Assembly (NCBI RefSeq): GCF_002926065.1
Contig: NZ_PREZ01000002.1
Span: 186,001 to 250,000, forward strand
Direction of reading: 5' to 3'
Origin: Jeotgalibacillus proteolyticus
GTDB taxonomy: Bacteria; Bacillota; Bacilli; Bacillales; Jeotgalibacillaceae
Length of the DNA stretch: 64,000 nucleotides
The stretch's first letter is position 1. Each line of letters begins with the position of its first letter. Positions 9,003 to 16,753 of this stretch are shown here, one piece after another. Under the pieces are notes generated by a model, which saw nothing but the letters and a program-made list of their open reading frames with translations, made no database searches and had not been told where the DNA came from. Position numbers and translations under genes: made by a program.

Positions 9003-10097
9003 TTATCTGCGGCTTAAAATATGATGTCCCTGCTGAAGAAACTGGCTTCTGGATTTTGCCATTCGTTCAATCCGTTCTTCTGCCATTCGGTCAGCTGCGA
9101 CATAGCTTGGCACTTTATCACGCTTAGCGATCTCAAATACCCTTGCTACATTATCATAAATTTTCTCCACGTTTTTCATTGCCCGCTCCCGGTTATATCC
9201 GTAGAGCTCATCCGCTACATTAATTACACCGCCTGCATTAATTACATAATCCGGCGCATAAACAATCCCGCGTTCATGAAGAATATCCCCATGTCTTGTT
9301 TCTTTTAATTGGTTGTTTGCAGCTCCTGCAACGACCTTTGCTTTTAATACTTCCAATGTCACATCATTGATTACTGCTCCGAGTGCGCATGGTGTAAAAA
9401 TATCGCACTCTACTCCATAAATATCATTCGGCTCTACGGCAATTGCACCAAACTCATCAACTGCACGCTGAACCGCAGCTTTATTAATATCGGTTACAAT
9501 CAGCTTTGCACCTTCTTCATGAAGATGACGGCATAAAGTAAACGCAACATTTCCTACCCCCTGAACAGCAATTGTCTTGCCTTCGAGTGAATCGTCACCG
9601 TACGCTTCCATAGCTGCCGCTTTAATTCCGCGATAAACACCGTATGCTGTAACAGGAGAAGGGTTTCCTGAAGAGCCGAATGCAGGTGAGATTCCTGTTA
9701 CATAGTCGGTTTCTTCATGGATTAAATCCATATCCATCACAGTAGTCCCAACATCCTCCGCTGTAATATATCGTCCTGCAAGCCCCTGGATATAACGGCC
9801 AAACGCGCGGAACATTTCTTCATTTTTATCCTTTAACGGATCACCAATAATAACTGTTTTCCCGCCGCCAAGGTTTAAGCCGGCTGCAGCATTTTTGTAG
9901 GTCATTCCTTTTGCAAGGCGAAGAGCGTCTTCAATCGCAGCCTCTTCATTTTCATATGTCCACATTCTTGTTCCGCCTAAAGCTGGTCCAAGCGTTGTAT
10001 CATGTATGGCAATAATGGCTTTTAATCCTGATGTTTTATCCTGACAGAAAACCAGCTGCTCATAATCATATTTTTCCATATAAGTGAATAATTCCAT
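9003..10097 (-). CDS. bcd: Leucine dehydrogenase (branched-chain amino acid dehydrogenase)
   Basis: 364 aa from the ATG at 10097, which has GGGAGG about 8 nt upstream; the open frame extends 15 codons further but without signal. The Glu/Leu/Phe/Val dehydrogenase signature is present, with the glycine-rich [14 protein letters not shown] containing the catalytic lysine and the NAD-binding [12 protein letters not shown]. It deaminates leucine, isoleucine and valine oxidatively to the 2-oxoacids used by BkdAA/AB. It lies second in the catabolic operon after ptb, the same order as B. subtilis. Confidence 0.95.
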   Translation of the reverse strand: MELFTYMEKYDYEQLVFCQDKTSGLKAIIAIHDTTLGPALGGTRMWTYENEEAAIEDALRLAKGMTYKNAAAGLNLGGGKTVIIGDPLKDKNEEMFRAFGRYIQGLAGRYITAEDVGTTVMDMDLIHEETDYVTGISPAFGSSGNPSPVTAYGVYRGIKAAAMEAYGDDSLEGKTIAVQGVGNVAFTLCRHLHEEGAKLIVTDINKAAVQRAVDEFGAIAVEPNDIYGVECDIFTPCALGAVINDVTLEVLKAKVVAGAANNQLKETRHGDILHERGIVYAPDYVINAGGVINVADELYGYNRERAMKNVEKIYDNVARVFEIAKRDKVPSYVAADRMAEERIERMAKSRSQFLQQGHHILSRR

Positions 10098-10126
10098 TTT
10101 CTTTTCCTCCCAAAGGATCCTAGTTT

Positions 10127-11032
10127 TTAATTGGTTGAGCAAATTGCGAGTGCAAGTGAATTCAGCTTGCTCAGGGCTGAGTCAGCACGGGAAGTGAGTA
10201 CGATCGGGGCTTTTGCTCCTGCAATAACTGCGCCAACCTGACTGTTTCCAAAGTACATTAAAGATTTATATAAAATATTGCCTGCTTCAATAGAAGGAAC
10301 AAGTAAAATGTCAGCTTGTCCCGCTACCTCTCCTCCAACCTTCTTGTGAGCAGCTGCATCCATTGAAACGGCATTATCGAGCGCAAGGGGTCCGTCCACT
10401 TTACATCCCTGAATCTGGCCTCTATTGTTCATAGAGGTTAAAGCAGCTGCATCCAGGGTCGACTGCATAGCAGGATTTATCACTTCAACTGCAGCCAGAG
10501 GGGCTACTTTCGGATTGTCCAGACCGATCCTATGAGCTACAGTCACTGCGTTTTTTAGAATCTGAACCTTCTGCTGCAGGTCAGGAGACACATTCATGGC
10601 AGCATCTGTCACGATGATACTTCGCTCAATTGCCGGAACTTCAAAAAGGGCTACGTGTGAAAGCACGCTTCCTGTACGCAATCCTGCCTCTTTATTTAAA
10701 ACAGCCTTTAATAAGGAGGCAGTATCAATATGACCCTTCATCAGCACTGACGCTTCACCGCCTGAAACCGCCTGCACGCCTTTTCGAGCTGCATCGTGAG
10801 AATTTTCTGCCTGACGGGTTACTACCCTGCCTGTTTCAGGAAGAGAGGGATAATGAGCGGCGATCAGATCATTTATTTTCTTTTCGTCACCGATTAAAAT
10901 AAAATTTGCCAGTTCACTTTCACACGCCATTTCTACCGCCCTCAGCACTTCCCGGTCCTCTGCACATACAACAGCGACCGCAGCCTCCTGCATAGAAGCT
11001 GCCTGTTTTAAAATGTCTTTAAATGCAACCAC
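10127..11032 (-). CDS. ptb: Phosphate butyryltransferase
   Basis: 301 aa from a GTG at 11032. I choose this start because the bkdR stop lies 4 nt before it, AAGGAG sits 11 nt upstream inside the bkdR end, and the N-terminus VAFKDIL then aligns with MKLKDLI of B. subtilis Ptb. The open frame reaches 11242 but that part overlaps bkdR. Family features are [39 protein letters not shown] and the C-terminal [15 protein letters not shown]. It exchanges CoA for phosphate on branched acyl-CoA, feeding Buk. Confidence 0.93.
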   Translation of the reverse strand: MVAFKDILKQAASMQEAAVAVVCAEDREVLRAVEMACESELANFILIGDEKKINDLIAAHYPSLPETGRVVTRQAENSHDAARKGVQAVSGGEASVLMKGHIDTASLLKAVLNKEAGLRTGSVLSHVALFEVPAIERSIIVTDAAMNVSPDLQQKVQILKNAVTVAHRIGLDNPKVAPLAAVEVINPAMQSTLDAAALTSMNNRGQIQGCKVDGPLALDNAVSMDAAAHKKVGGEVAGQADILLVPSIEAGNILYKSLMYFGNSQVGAVIAGAKAPIVLTSRADSALSKLNSLALAICSTN

Positions 11033-11036
11033 TGAG

Positions 11037-13088
11037 TTAAACGCTCCTTCCCGTTTCAAGCTCATATTTTTCGATTTTATAGTATAGGTTACGAATGGAA
11101 ATATCCAGCTCTTTTGATGCTGCTGTTTTGTTTCCTTTATGCTTAACCAATGTCCGTTCAATAATCTCTTTTTCAAGTCTTTCCAGCTGTTCAGCAAGTG
11201 TGCCCTTCTGCTCGTCCTGATCGGGTTTGGTATGATTCGCATTGAGAGGGATCAGGTGTTTGGGCTCGATTAATTTTTCGTGATGCTGCATAAAAATCAT
11301 AGCCCGGCTCAGCACATTCTCAAGCTCCAGAATGTTTCCCGGCCATGAATAATCCATAAGCTGCCTGATCGCATTGGCGGATACACCTTTTACATGTCTG
11401 CCAAAAGCCTGATTAAGATTTTGCACAAGCCGGTCGCACAGTGCAGGAATATCCATTTTATGAGTTCGCAGGGAAGGGAGCTGAATAGGTAGTTTATTTA
11501 ATAAGTAATAAAGCTCTTCTAAGAACTGTCCTTTTGATATTCCACGCTCTAAATTATGGTTTGTAGCAGCAATAATCCTGGCTTTTAACGGAACCGGCTT
11601 GGCCCCATTTTGTCTGATAATTTGCTTGGAGTGAAGTGCTTCCAGTAAAGCAGCTTGAGTATCAAGGCTCAGCTCTCCTATTTCATCTAAAAATACAGTT
11701 CCTTCACCTGCCTGTTCCAGCAGTCCTTTTTTAATCGATTTTTCCTCGCCGTTATCCCGGCTGGCCTCACTTCCGAATAAAGCCTCTTTTAAATAAGCTG
11801 CAGGCATAGAGGCACAATTAATTCGCACAAATGAATAGAACTTCCTGTCGCTTGCATTATGTATTGCATGCGCAAATAATTCTTTACCTGTCCCGGCTTC
11901 TCCTCTAATTAAAACAGTCGTGGCTGTCTTGGCAGCCAATTTTGCCTGTCCCACCACAAGCTGGATATCATCTGATTTTCCGATAATATCGTCAAATGTA
12001 TATTTTGCTTCCAGGGTCCGAATAATCCGTCTTGCCCGGTCAAGCTCTGAGGTGAGGGACTGAATTTCCGACATATCATGGATAACCCCGACGCTCCCCT
12101 TTAACTGGCCGTTGACGATAATAGGAGCTACATTTACGACAACTTCTCTTTTCTTAGGGCCCACAAGCATTTTTGCACCCCTTACAGGCCTTCTTGTTTT
12201 GAGCACCTGCATGTGCATACTTTCGCCTTCAGAAATGTCAGCTGTAGCCGGCTGGTTTATGACTTCACTTTCCGTTAATCCTGTAAGTCTTGTATAAGCC
12301 CTGTTTATGAGTATTCCCCTGCCGTGCTCATCTACAACTGAAATCGCATCATCACTTGACTGGATGATGGCCTCAAGCATGGTTTGAATTTCTTTTAGGT
12401 TGGTCATTTCCTCTGCAAGGTTGACAACTTCTGTAATATCTTTAAAAACGGCAAAAGCGCCAATAACTTCACCCTGGTCATTAATCATGGGAATCCTTGT
12501 TGTCACTACCTTTAAACCGTTATCCAAAACTAACTCCTGGTTATTTTCCGTGCGGCCGGTTTCAATAATTCTCGGAAGACCGCTCAAAGGCACTACCTGA
12601 TAGATGGATTGATGAAGCGCTTTTTCCTTAGGAATGCCAACCATGGAGGAAGCTCTTTCATTAAATAAAACGATTCTGTGATCTACATCAATTCCAATCA
12701 TGCCATCATGGGTTGAATTAACAATTAAATCCCGGATAAATGATTCGTGCTCCATATGATCTATAAGTGATTCTTTTTCTGTTAATAACTGATAAATAAG
12801 TGAAGCAACACTTCCAGGCACTAGGACTGTGTGAGTGGATCTTGCATTACGCAAGTCTATAAAAGTTTGCTGATCGCCAGTCACATCAATAACAATATCG
12901 GTTTCTTCAGACAAATAATCCTGCCAGATCCTGCCCGTTTTGATGGAAAGCGACCTTGCAAGTGCAAGCCCTGGTGCTTGCGGGTTAATATCAACTACTG
13001 CGTACACCTGGAACGCATCAGATTCAGCCATCACTCTTAATAATGCTGTTCCTCCGCGACCTGCTCCTACAATCAGCACTTTTTGCAA
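11037..13088 (-). CDS. bkdR: BkdR-like regulator with a degenerate sigma-54 activator domain
   Basis: 683 aa from a TTG start with GAGGGG upstream. Domains: Rossmann-like N-terminus (VLIVGAGRGG, 4-13), two PAS domains (about 118-225 and 235-345), an AAA+ domain (about 365-600) and a C-terminal Fis-type HTH (KTAASKELDISIRNLYYKI). Walker A (GEAGTGKE, 396-403) and Walker B (TVFLDEI) are intact. However, the sigma-54-contacting GAFTGA loop is replaced by EASRDNG (441-447), both arginine-finger positions of FRxDLYYRL are Leu (523, 529), and sensor II WPGNVREL reads WPGNILEL (Leu587). B. subtilis BkdR works with SigL; this one probably cannot. Only 4 nt separate it from ptb, so it is the first gene of the operon. 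Confidence 0.93.
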   Translation of the reverse strand: MQKVLIVGAGRGGTALLRVMAESDAFQVYAVVDINPQAPGLALARSLSIKTGRIWQDYLSEETDIVIDVTGDQQTFIDLRNARSTHTVLVPGSVASLIYQLLTEKESLIDHMEHESFIRDLIVNSTHDGMIGIDVDHRIVLFNERASSMVGIPKEKALHQSIYQVVPLSGLPRIIETGRTENNQELVLDNGLKVVTTRIPMINDQGEVIGAFAVFKDITEVVNLAEEMTNLKEIQTMLEAIIQSSDDAISVVDEHGRGILINRAYTRLTGLTESEVINQPATADISEGESMHMQVLKTRRPVRGAKMLVGPKKREVVVNVAPIIVNGQLKGSVGVIHDMSEIQSLTSELDRARRIIRTLEAKYTFDDIIGKSDDIQLVVGQAKLAAKTATTVLIRGEAGTGKELFAHAIHNASDRKFYSFVRINCASMPAAYLKEALFGSEASRDNGEEKSIKKGLLEQAGEGTVFLDEIGELSLDTQAALLEALHSKQIIRQNGAKPVPLKARIIAATNHNLERGISKGQFLEELYYLLNKLPIQLPSLRTHKMDIPALCDRLVQNLNQAFGRHVKGVSANAIRQLMDYSWPGNILELENVLSRAMIFMQHHEKLIEPKHLIPLNANHTKPDQDEQKGTLAEQLERLEKEIIERTLVKHKGNKTAASKELDISIRNLYYKIEKYELETGRSV

Positions 13089-13137
13089 TTTTTTTCATCC
13101 CCTCTTATATGTAACGCAACTTCTTGCAAGCTCCTTC

Positions 13138-13166
13138 ATTGTACATGAAAGCCTTTTCCTTGACAA
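13138..13166 (-). promoter_or_regulatory. Sigma-A promoter of bkdR-bkd operon
   Basis: -35 TTGTCA (13161-13166), 17-bp spacer, -10 TACAAT (13138-13143), each one mismatch from consensus. No GG/GC pair at -24/-12 spacing was found in this intergenic region. Its -35 overlaps that of the divergent yqzF promoter. Confidence 0.7.
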
Positions 13167-13188
13167 TCATTTTTCGAACAAGCATAGT
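13160..13188 (+). promoter_or_regulatory. Sigma-A promoter of yqzF, sharing its -35 with bkdR
   Basis: -35 TTGACA (13160-13165, perfect), 17-bp spacer, -10 CATAGT (13183-13188). The seven bases TTGACAA serve as -35 on both strands, so the two promoters should compete for RNA polymerase. Confidence 0.65.
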
Positions 13189-13218
13189 TTGTGTAGAAAC
13201 CTGTAAGGAGATTGAATA

Positions 13219-13458
13219 ATGTCACGAATGATTGCCTTAATAATTTTATTAATCCCTGGAATCCTAGCCGGTTATGGCATAAAGCTGATGAGAGATATGT
13301 TATTTGGTCTTCAGGCCTCCTGGATCCCTGCACTGTGGCTGCAGTTTGTACTTGGATTCCTTTTTATGGTGCTTGGAGTCGGTTTTATCGGTGGATTTCT
13401 TTTGCGCCGGGACCGCAAGAACAATAAAGTTCAGGAGCGCTTTAGAAGACAGAAATAA
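13219..13458 (+). CDS. yqzF: DUF2627 membrane protein YqzF
   Basis: 79 aa with two hydrophobic segments (about 4-22 and 38-62) and a basic tail ending RDRKNNKVQERFRRQK, so both ends are probably cytoplasmic. TAAGGAG lies 8 nt before the ATG. It matches the DUF2627 family, whose function is unknown to me, and sits divergently beside bkdR, as yqzF does in other Bacillaceae. It is a single-gene transcript ended by the bidirectional terminator at 13478-13514. Confidence 0.88.
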   Translation: MSRMIALIILLIPGILAGYGIKLMRDMLFGLQASWIPALWLQFVLGFLFMVLGVGFIGGFLLRRDRKNNKVQERFRRQK

Positions 13459-13477
13459 TGATCTCAGCAACACAAGC

Positions 13478-13514
13478 AAAAACCCCCTTCACCTGTGCAG
13501 TGACGGGGGTTTTT
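13478..13514. terminator. Bidirectional terminator between yqzF and yqiK
   Basis: AAAAACCCCC and GGGGGTTTTT arms flank a loop of about 17 nt. The A/T runs give a U-tract on both strands, serving the convergent genes. Confidence 0.8.
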
Positions 13515-13517
13515 AGG

Positions 13518-14252
13518 TTATTTGCGTAAAAGTTCTTTTCTCACTTTAAAAGCCCGGTCCGGATAATCTGTAATCACACCGGCAAGACCTGCTTCCATCC
13601 ATTCTTTAAGCTTAGCAGGCTGATTGAGTGTATAAAGCCTTACCTGAATGTTCATTCTTTGACAGGATTCCATCAAGGCAGGAGTCATAACTCTATGGTT
13701 CGCATGAATGGCACTTGCGTTTGTGGTTTGGGCGAGTAAAGACGGATTAACTCCTTTTTTGGAATAAATAGCAGCTTTTGGAATTGAAGTACCCAGCTCG
13801 TGAAGACGCATAAGAGTCTGAAGATTAAAGGAAGATAAGATCATCCGATCACTAAGTGAGTATTGTGCAATTTTCTGCAAAACATCTTCCTCTAGACCCG
13901 GATACTTTACTTTGTCAGTTTTTAACTCAACATTACACAGTAAATTATTTCCTTTGAGCCATTCAAACACTTCATCAAGAGTTGGCACTTTATCGTGAGT
14001 AAACCACTTTCTTTTGTTATATCCTGCATTTAGAGACCTTATCTCTTTATAGGTAAGCTTTCCTACCATCCCTTTTCCATTTGTTGTCCGGTTAACAGTT
14101 TCATCATGAATCACCACTAATACACCGTCTTTAGTCCGCTGAACATCCAGTTCAATGCCGTCACAGCCGGCTTTGTATGCTTCTTTAAATGCCTTCATTG
14201 TATTTTCCGGGTGTATTCCTGAAGCCCCCCGGTGAGCAAAAATCTGCGTCAT
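13518..14252 (-). CDS. yqiK: Glycerophosphodiester phosphodiesterase
   Basis: 244 aa from the ATG at 14252 (GGAGTG 9 nt upstream); an ATG five codons earlier is possible. The GDPD family motifs are clear: HRGASGIHPENT, GIELDVQRTKDG, VVIHDETVNRTTNG, ELKTD and the C-terminal VITDYPD. There is no signal peptide, so a cytoplasmic enzyme that splits glycerophosphodiesters into glycerol 3-phosphate and an alcohol is likely. It is a lone gene between yqzF and the spo0A terminator. Confidence 0.92.
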   Translation of the reverse strand: MTQIFAHRGASGIHPENTMKAFKEAYKAGCDGIELDVQRTKDGVLVVIHDETVNRTTNGKGMVGKLTYKEIRSLNAGYNKRKWFTHDKVPTLDEVFEWLKGNNLLCNVELKTDKVKYPGLEEDVLQKIAQYSLSDRMILSSFNLQTLMRLHELGTSIPKAAIYSKKGVNPSLLAQTTNASAIHANHRVMTPALMESCQRMNIQVRLYTLNQPAKLKEWMEAGLAGVITDYPDRAFKVRKELLRK

Positions 14253-14316
14253 ATTATCACACTCCATTTGATACCTTATCCTATGTCATACCCTTTATAA
14301 AGGAGAAAAACTCGGC

Positions 14317-14355
14317 ATAAAAAAGAGACCATTCAAAGAATGGTCTCTTGGTTTT
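14317..14355 (-). terminator. Terminator of spo0A
   Basis: AAGAGACCATTC and GAATGGTCTCTT form a perfect 12-bp stem with a 3-nt loop; on the minus strand it is followed by TTTTTTAT. Confidence 0.85.
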
Positions 14356-14399
14356 AAAATTAAAACAGCCGGTGAAAAGTTCTTCACAAACAGTCCTAT

Positions 14400-15185
14400 T
14401 CAGCTTGCTTTATGCTCCAGGCGTAATTTATCTGCCACCATTGCAATGAACTCTGAATTCGTAGGCTTGGACTTGGCAGCTGAGACGGTGTAACCGAACA
14501 AATTTGAGATCGCATCAACATTTCCCCGGTTCCATGCTACTTCAATAGCATGACGGATTGCTCTTTCCACTCGGGAGGCAGTAGTATTGAATTTTTTTCC
14601 GATATCCGGATAAAGTACTTTTGTGATGGAGCCTAAAAGATCGATGTCATGATAGACCATTGAGATTGCTTCACGCAGATACATATATCCTTTTATGTGG
14701 GCAGGCACGCCAATTTCGTGAATAATCCCCGTTATACTTGCATCAAGGTTTTTAGGTTTAGATGAAGATTCCCGGGTAACCCTTTTTGTGCTGACCTGTG
14801 TTTGAACAGATTTCCCTTTAACCTGACGAATATTTTGAACAAGATTCTCCATGTCAAATGGCTTTAAAATAAAATAAGCTGCGCCAAGTTCAACTGCTTT
14901 GGTCGTAACATCTTCCTGACCAAAAGCTGTCAGCATAATGACATGGGGATACTTAGGGAGCTCCATTTGACGCATTCTTTCAAGAACGTTTAAGCCATCA
15001 ATATGTGGCATAATAATATCAAGAAGGCACACATCCACCTCGACTTCACTAAGAACCTCCAGACAATCCTGTCCGTTATATGCAGTCGCCACAACCTCCA
15101 TGTCTGGCTGATTTGAAATAAACTGTTCCAAAGTTGCCACAAGCTCTCTGTTATCATCCACTATACACACTTTAATTTTGTCCAC
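14400..15185 (-). CDS. spo0A: Sporulation master response regulator Spo0A
   Basis: 261 aa. The receiver domain (1-125) has the acidic pocket VDDN and phospho-acceptor Asp56 in [13 protein letters not shown] flexible linker follows, then the Spo0A-specific DNA-binding domain with the recognition helix [25 protein letters not shown] start with GGGGAGG 9 nt upstream, as in B. subtilis, where the start is also GTG. When phosphorylated by the phosphorelay it binds 0A boxes and starts sporulation. The upstream region holds a candidate sigma-H promoter overlapping a 0A-like box, consistent with the known autoregulation. Organisation spoIVB-spo0A matches Bacillus. Confidence 0.98.
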   Translation of the reverse strand: MDKIKVCIVDDNRELVATLEQFISNQPDMEVVATAYNGQDCLEVLSEVEVDVCLLDIIMPHIDGLNVLERMRQMELPKYPHVIMLTAFGQEDVTTKAVELGAAYFILKPFDMENLVQNIRQVKGKSVQTQVSTKRVTRESSSKPKNLDASITGIIHEIGVPAHIKGYMYLREAISMVYHDIDLLGSITKVLYPDIGKKFNTTASRVERAIRHAIEVAWNRGNVDAISNLFGYTVSAAKSKPTNSEFIAMVADKLRLEHKAS

Positions 15186-15229
15186 TCTATACGTCCTCCC
15201 CGATTTAAGAAATCTTTACCCCTAATAAA

Positions 15230-15256
15230 ATTCGACCTTGCTTGCGAAAACCCTTT
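15230..15256 (-). promoter_or_regulatory. Candidate sigma-H promoter (Ps) of spo0A with 0A-like boxes
   Basis: -35-like AAAGGGTTT (15248-15256), 13 bp, -10-like CGAAT (15230-15234), near the sigma-H consensus RWAGGAWWT-N14-HGAAT. GGTCGAA overlaps the -10 (one base from TGTCGAA), and an exact TGTCGAA occurs on the plus strand at 15350-15356. Spacing is one base short, hence moderate confidence. Confidence 0.5.
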
Positions 15257-15423
15257 GCCATTTAAAAATTTTTTAAGAAAACCCTTCTTTTCTCAATATT
15301 CCTTCAGCTTACTGTTATTTACGCTATATTTCAACATTTTTAGACATTCTGTCGAATGGCTTATATGTAAAGTTTAACACGCATTAGAGGAATGTGCTAG
15401 GTGAATATTTTCTTATTTTACAT

Positions 15424-15460
15424 AAATAAGAAAACAGGCGTACTAAGACGCCTGTTTTTG
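15424..15460 (-). terminator. Terminator of spoIVB, overlapping its stop codon
   Basis: AAAACAGGCGT and ACGCCTGTTTT (11-bp stem, 6-nt loop) followed on the minus strand by CTTATTT. The right arm lies in the last codons of spoIVB. Confidence 0.75.
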
Positions 15461-16498
15461 CTGAATCGATGTTTGTCCGCTCTGTTTCACCATTTCCTCA
15501 ATGGTAAGCGCGTATCCTGAGGTTGGATCGTGAACTAATACATGCGTAACAGCGCCGACCAACTTTCCATTTTGTATAATGGGACTGCCGCTCATTCCCT
15601 GGATAATTCCGCCGGTTTGGTCAATCAGTTCTTTATCCGTGATTTTAATAAGCATTCCCGTAATTCCTCCGGGAGCCTGCGTTTTTGCGCGGACAATTTC
15701 AATACCAAAGCGTTCAATCGTATTATCCTGAAGAACCGTAAGCATCTCAGCCTTTCCTTCGATAATTTCTGACTGCTTTGCAACGGTTAAAGGTGATTGA
15801 AATAATGCGTGGGAGGGTACTTCCTGAAGCTTGCCAAAAATGCCGTATTGGGAATTGCGGGTAACAGACCCGAGAATGGGATCACTTTTAGAAAATATAG
15901 CGATTTTCCCGCCGGGCTTTCCTGATATTCCTTTTTGAATGCCATCAATATGGGTTTGAAGAACAGAACCCTTTCTTATTTCCACGGCCCGTTTAGTGTC
16001 CGCATCGGCTACAACATGACCAAGCGCTCCAAATTGACCTGTATCGGGGTCAATATAAGAAACCGTGCCAATCCCCTGCGTATGATGACGAACATATAAT
16101 CCTAATTGCGGGCTGCCTTCTGCGTTATAAGATGGTGTTACCGTTATTTGCTTAACCCTTCCTTCCCGTTCAATCTCCAGCTGAATCGTCTTACTATTTT
16201 TGGACTGCTGTGAAAGAACCTGGGAAAGATCAGAAGCCGTTGATACCGGGACTCCATTGATTTTGGTTAATGTGTCCCCTACCTCAAGACCGGCCTTGGA
16301 CGCAGGTGCATCCTCAACTGAAGGTTCATTAACAGAATGAAACCCAACAATCATTACCCCTTTAGTTTCAAGAGAAATCCCTATCGATTGACCGCCAGGA
16401 ATTAATTTTACAGATGAAGCATGCATCGTTTCGTCCATTGAAGGGAACAACAACAGCATATTTATGCTTAAAATAACTAAAATCTTTTTAAAGCTCAT
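15443..16498 (-). CDS. spoIVB: SpoIVB signalling serine peptidase (S55)
   Basis: 351 aa, starting at the second of two ATGs (16498), 7 nt after GGGGGAG. One N-terminal membrane segment (about 4-22), a PDZ domain (about 65-125), then the S55 peptidase with GALGHVV (His), GMSGSPI (nucleophile Ser) and HDPTSGY. In the forespore it is secreted to the intermembrane space and cleaves SpoIVFA, releasing the SpoIVFB-dependent activation of pro-sigma-K. B. subtilis SpoIVB has about 425 residues, so this one is roughly 75 shorter, mainly before the PDZ domain. It lies between recN and spo0A as in Bacillus. Confidence 0.95.
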   Translation of the reverse strand: MSFKKILVILSINMLLLFPSMDETMHASSVKLIPGGQSIGISLETKGVMIVGFHSVNEPSVEDAPASKAGLEVGDTLTKINGVPVSTASDLSQVLSQQSKNSKTIQLEIEREGRVKQITVTPSYNAEGSPQLGLYVRHHTQGIGTVSYIDPDTGQFGALGHVVADADTKRAVEIRKGSVLQTHIDGIQKGISGKPGGKIAIFSKSDPILGSVTRNSQYGIFGKLQEVPSHALFQSPLTVAKQSEIIEGKAEMLTVLQDNTIERFGIEIVRAKTQAPGGITGMLIKITDKELIDQTGGIIQGMSGSPIIQNGKLVGAVTHVLVHDPTSGYALTIEEMVKQSGQTSIQQKQAS

Positions 16499-16570
16499 CA
16501 TTTTCTCCCCCTTCTAAGACTGCCGAGTACCTTCTTAATGTGAGCGAAATCAGACAGAATTATCACCTAG

Positions 16571-16606
16571 AAAAAAATAAAAAGCCATCCGTAAATGGAT
16601 GACTTT
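16571..16606 (-). terminator. Terminator downstream of recN
   Basis: Minus strand GTCATCC-ATTTAC-GGATGGC followed by TTTTTATTTTTTT. It lies on the spoIVB side of the repeat element, so the repeat is transcribed with recN. Confidence 0.7.
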
Positions 16607-16611
16607 ACTAT

Positions 16612-16732
16612 TAAAAGCGGAAGGCGCTCGTTCAGCTCCGACAAGCATAAGACGACCTGCACAAGAAGGCGCTTTTTGCCTTCTGGGCAGGGTGGCTTAT
16701 GACTCGAGGAGCTAGCGCCTGAAGCTGGATAC
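16612..16732 (+). repeat. Dispersed structured palindromic repeat, copy 2
   Basis: About 120 nt between recN and its terminator. Paired arms: AGGCGCT/AGCGCCT, AGCTCC/GGAGCT, CATAAG/CTTATG, and the apical CCTGC/GCAGG with AGAAGGCG facing GCCTTCT. Three helices differ in sequence from copy 1 (2931-3034) while staying paired, and the joining segments are conserved. A 10-bp direct repeat ATTAAAAGCG flanks it (16610-16619 and 16733-16742). It is oriented opposite to copy 1. No open frame is credible. Confidence 0.8.
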
Positions 16733-16753
16733 ATTAAAAGCGCAAGCAGACAC

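Noticed and set aside
11066-11242. Longer ptb (start 11242)
   Set aside because: The extra 70 codons overlap bkdR coding sequence in another frame and do not align with Ptb; the GTG after the bkdR stop fits better.
13089-13218. CodY box or -24/-12 sigma-54 promoter before bkdR
   Set aside because: TTGTTCGAAAAAT is a poor match to AATTTTCWGAAAATT, and no GG-N10-GC pair is present.
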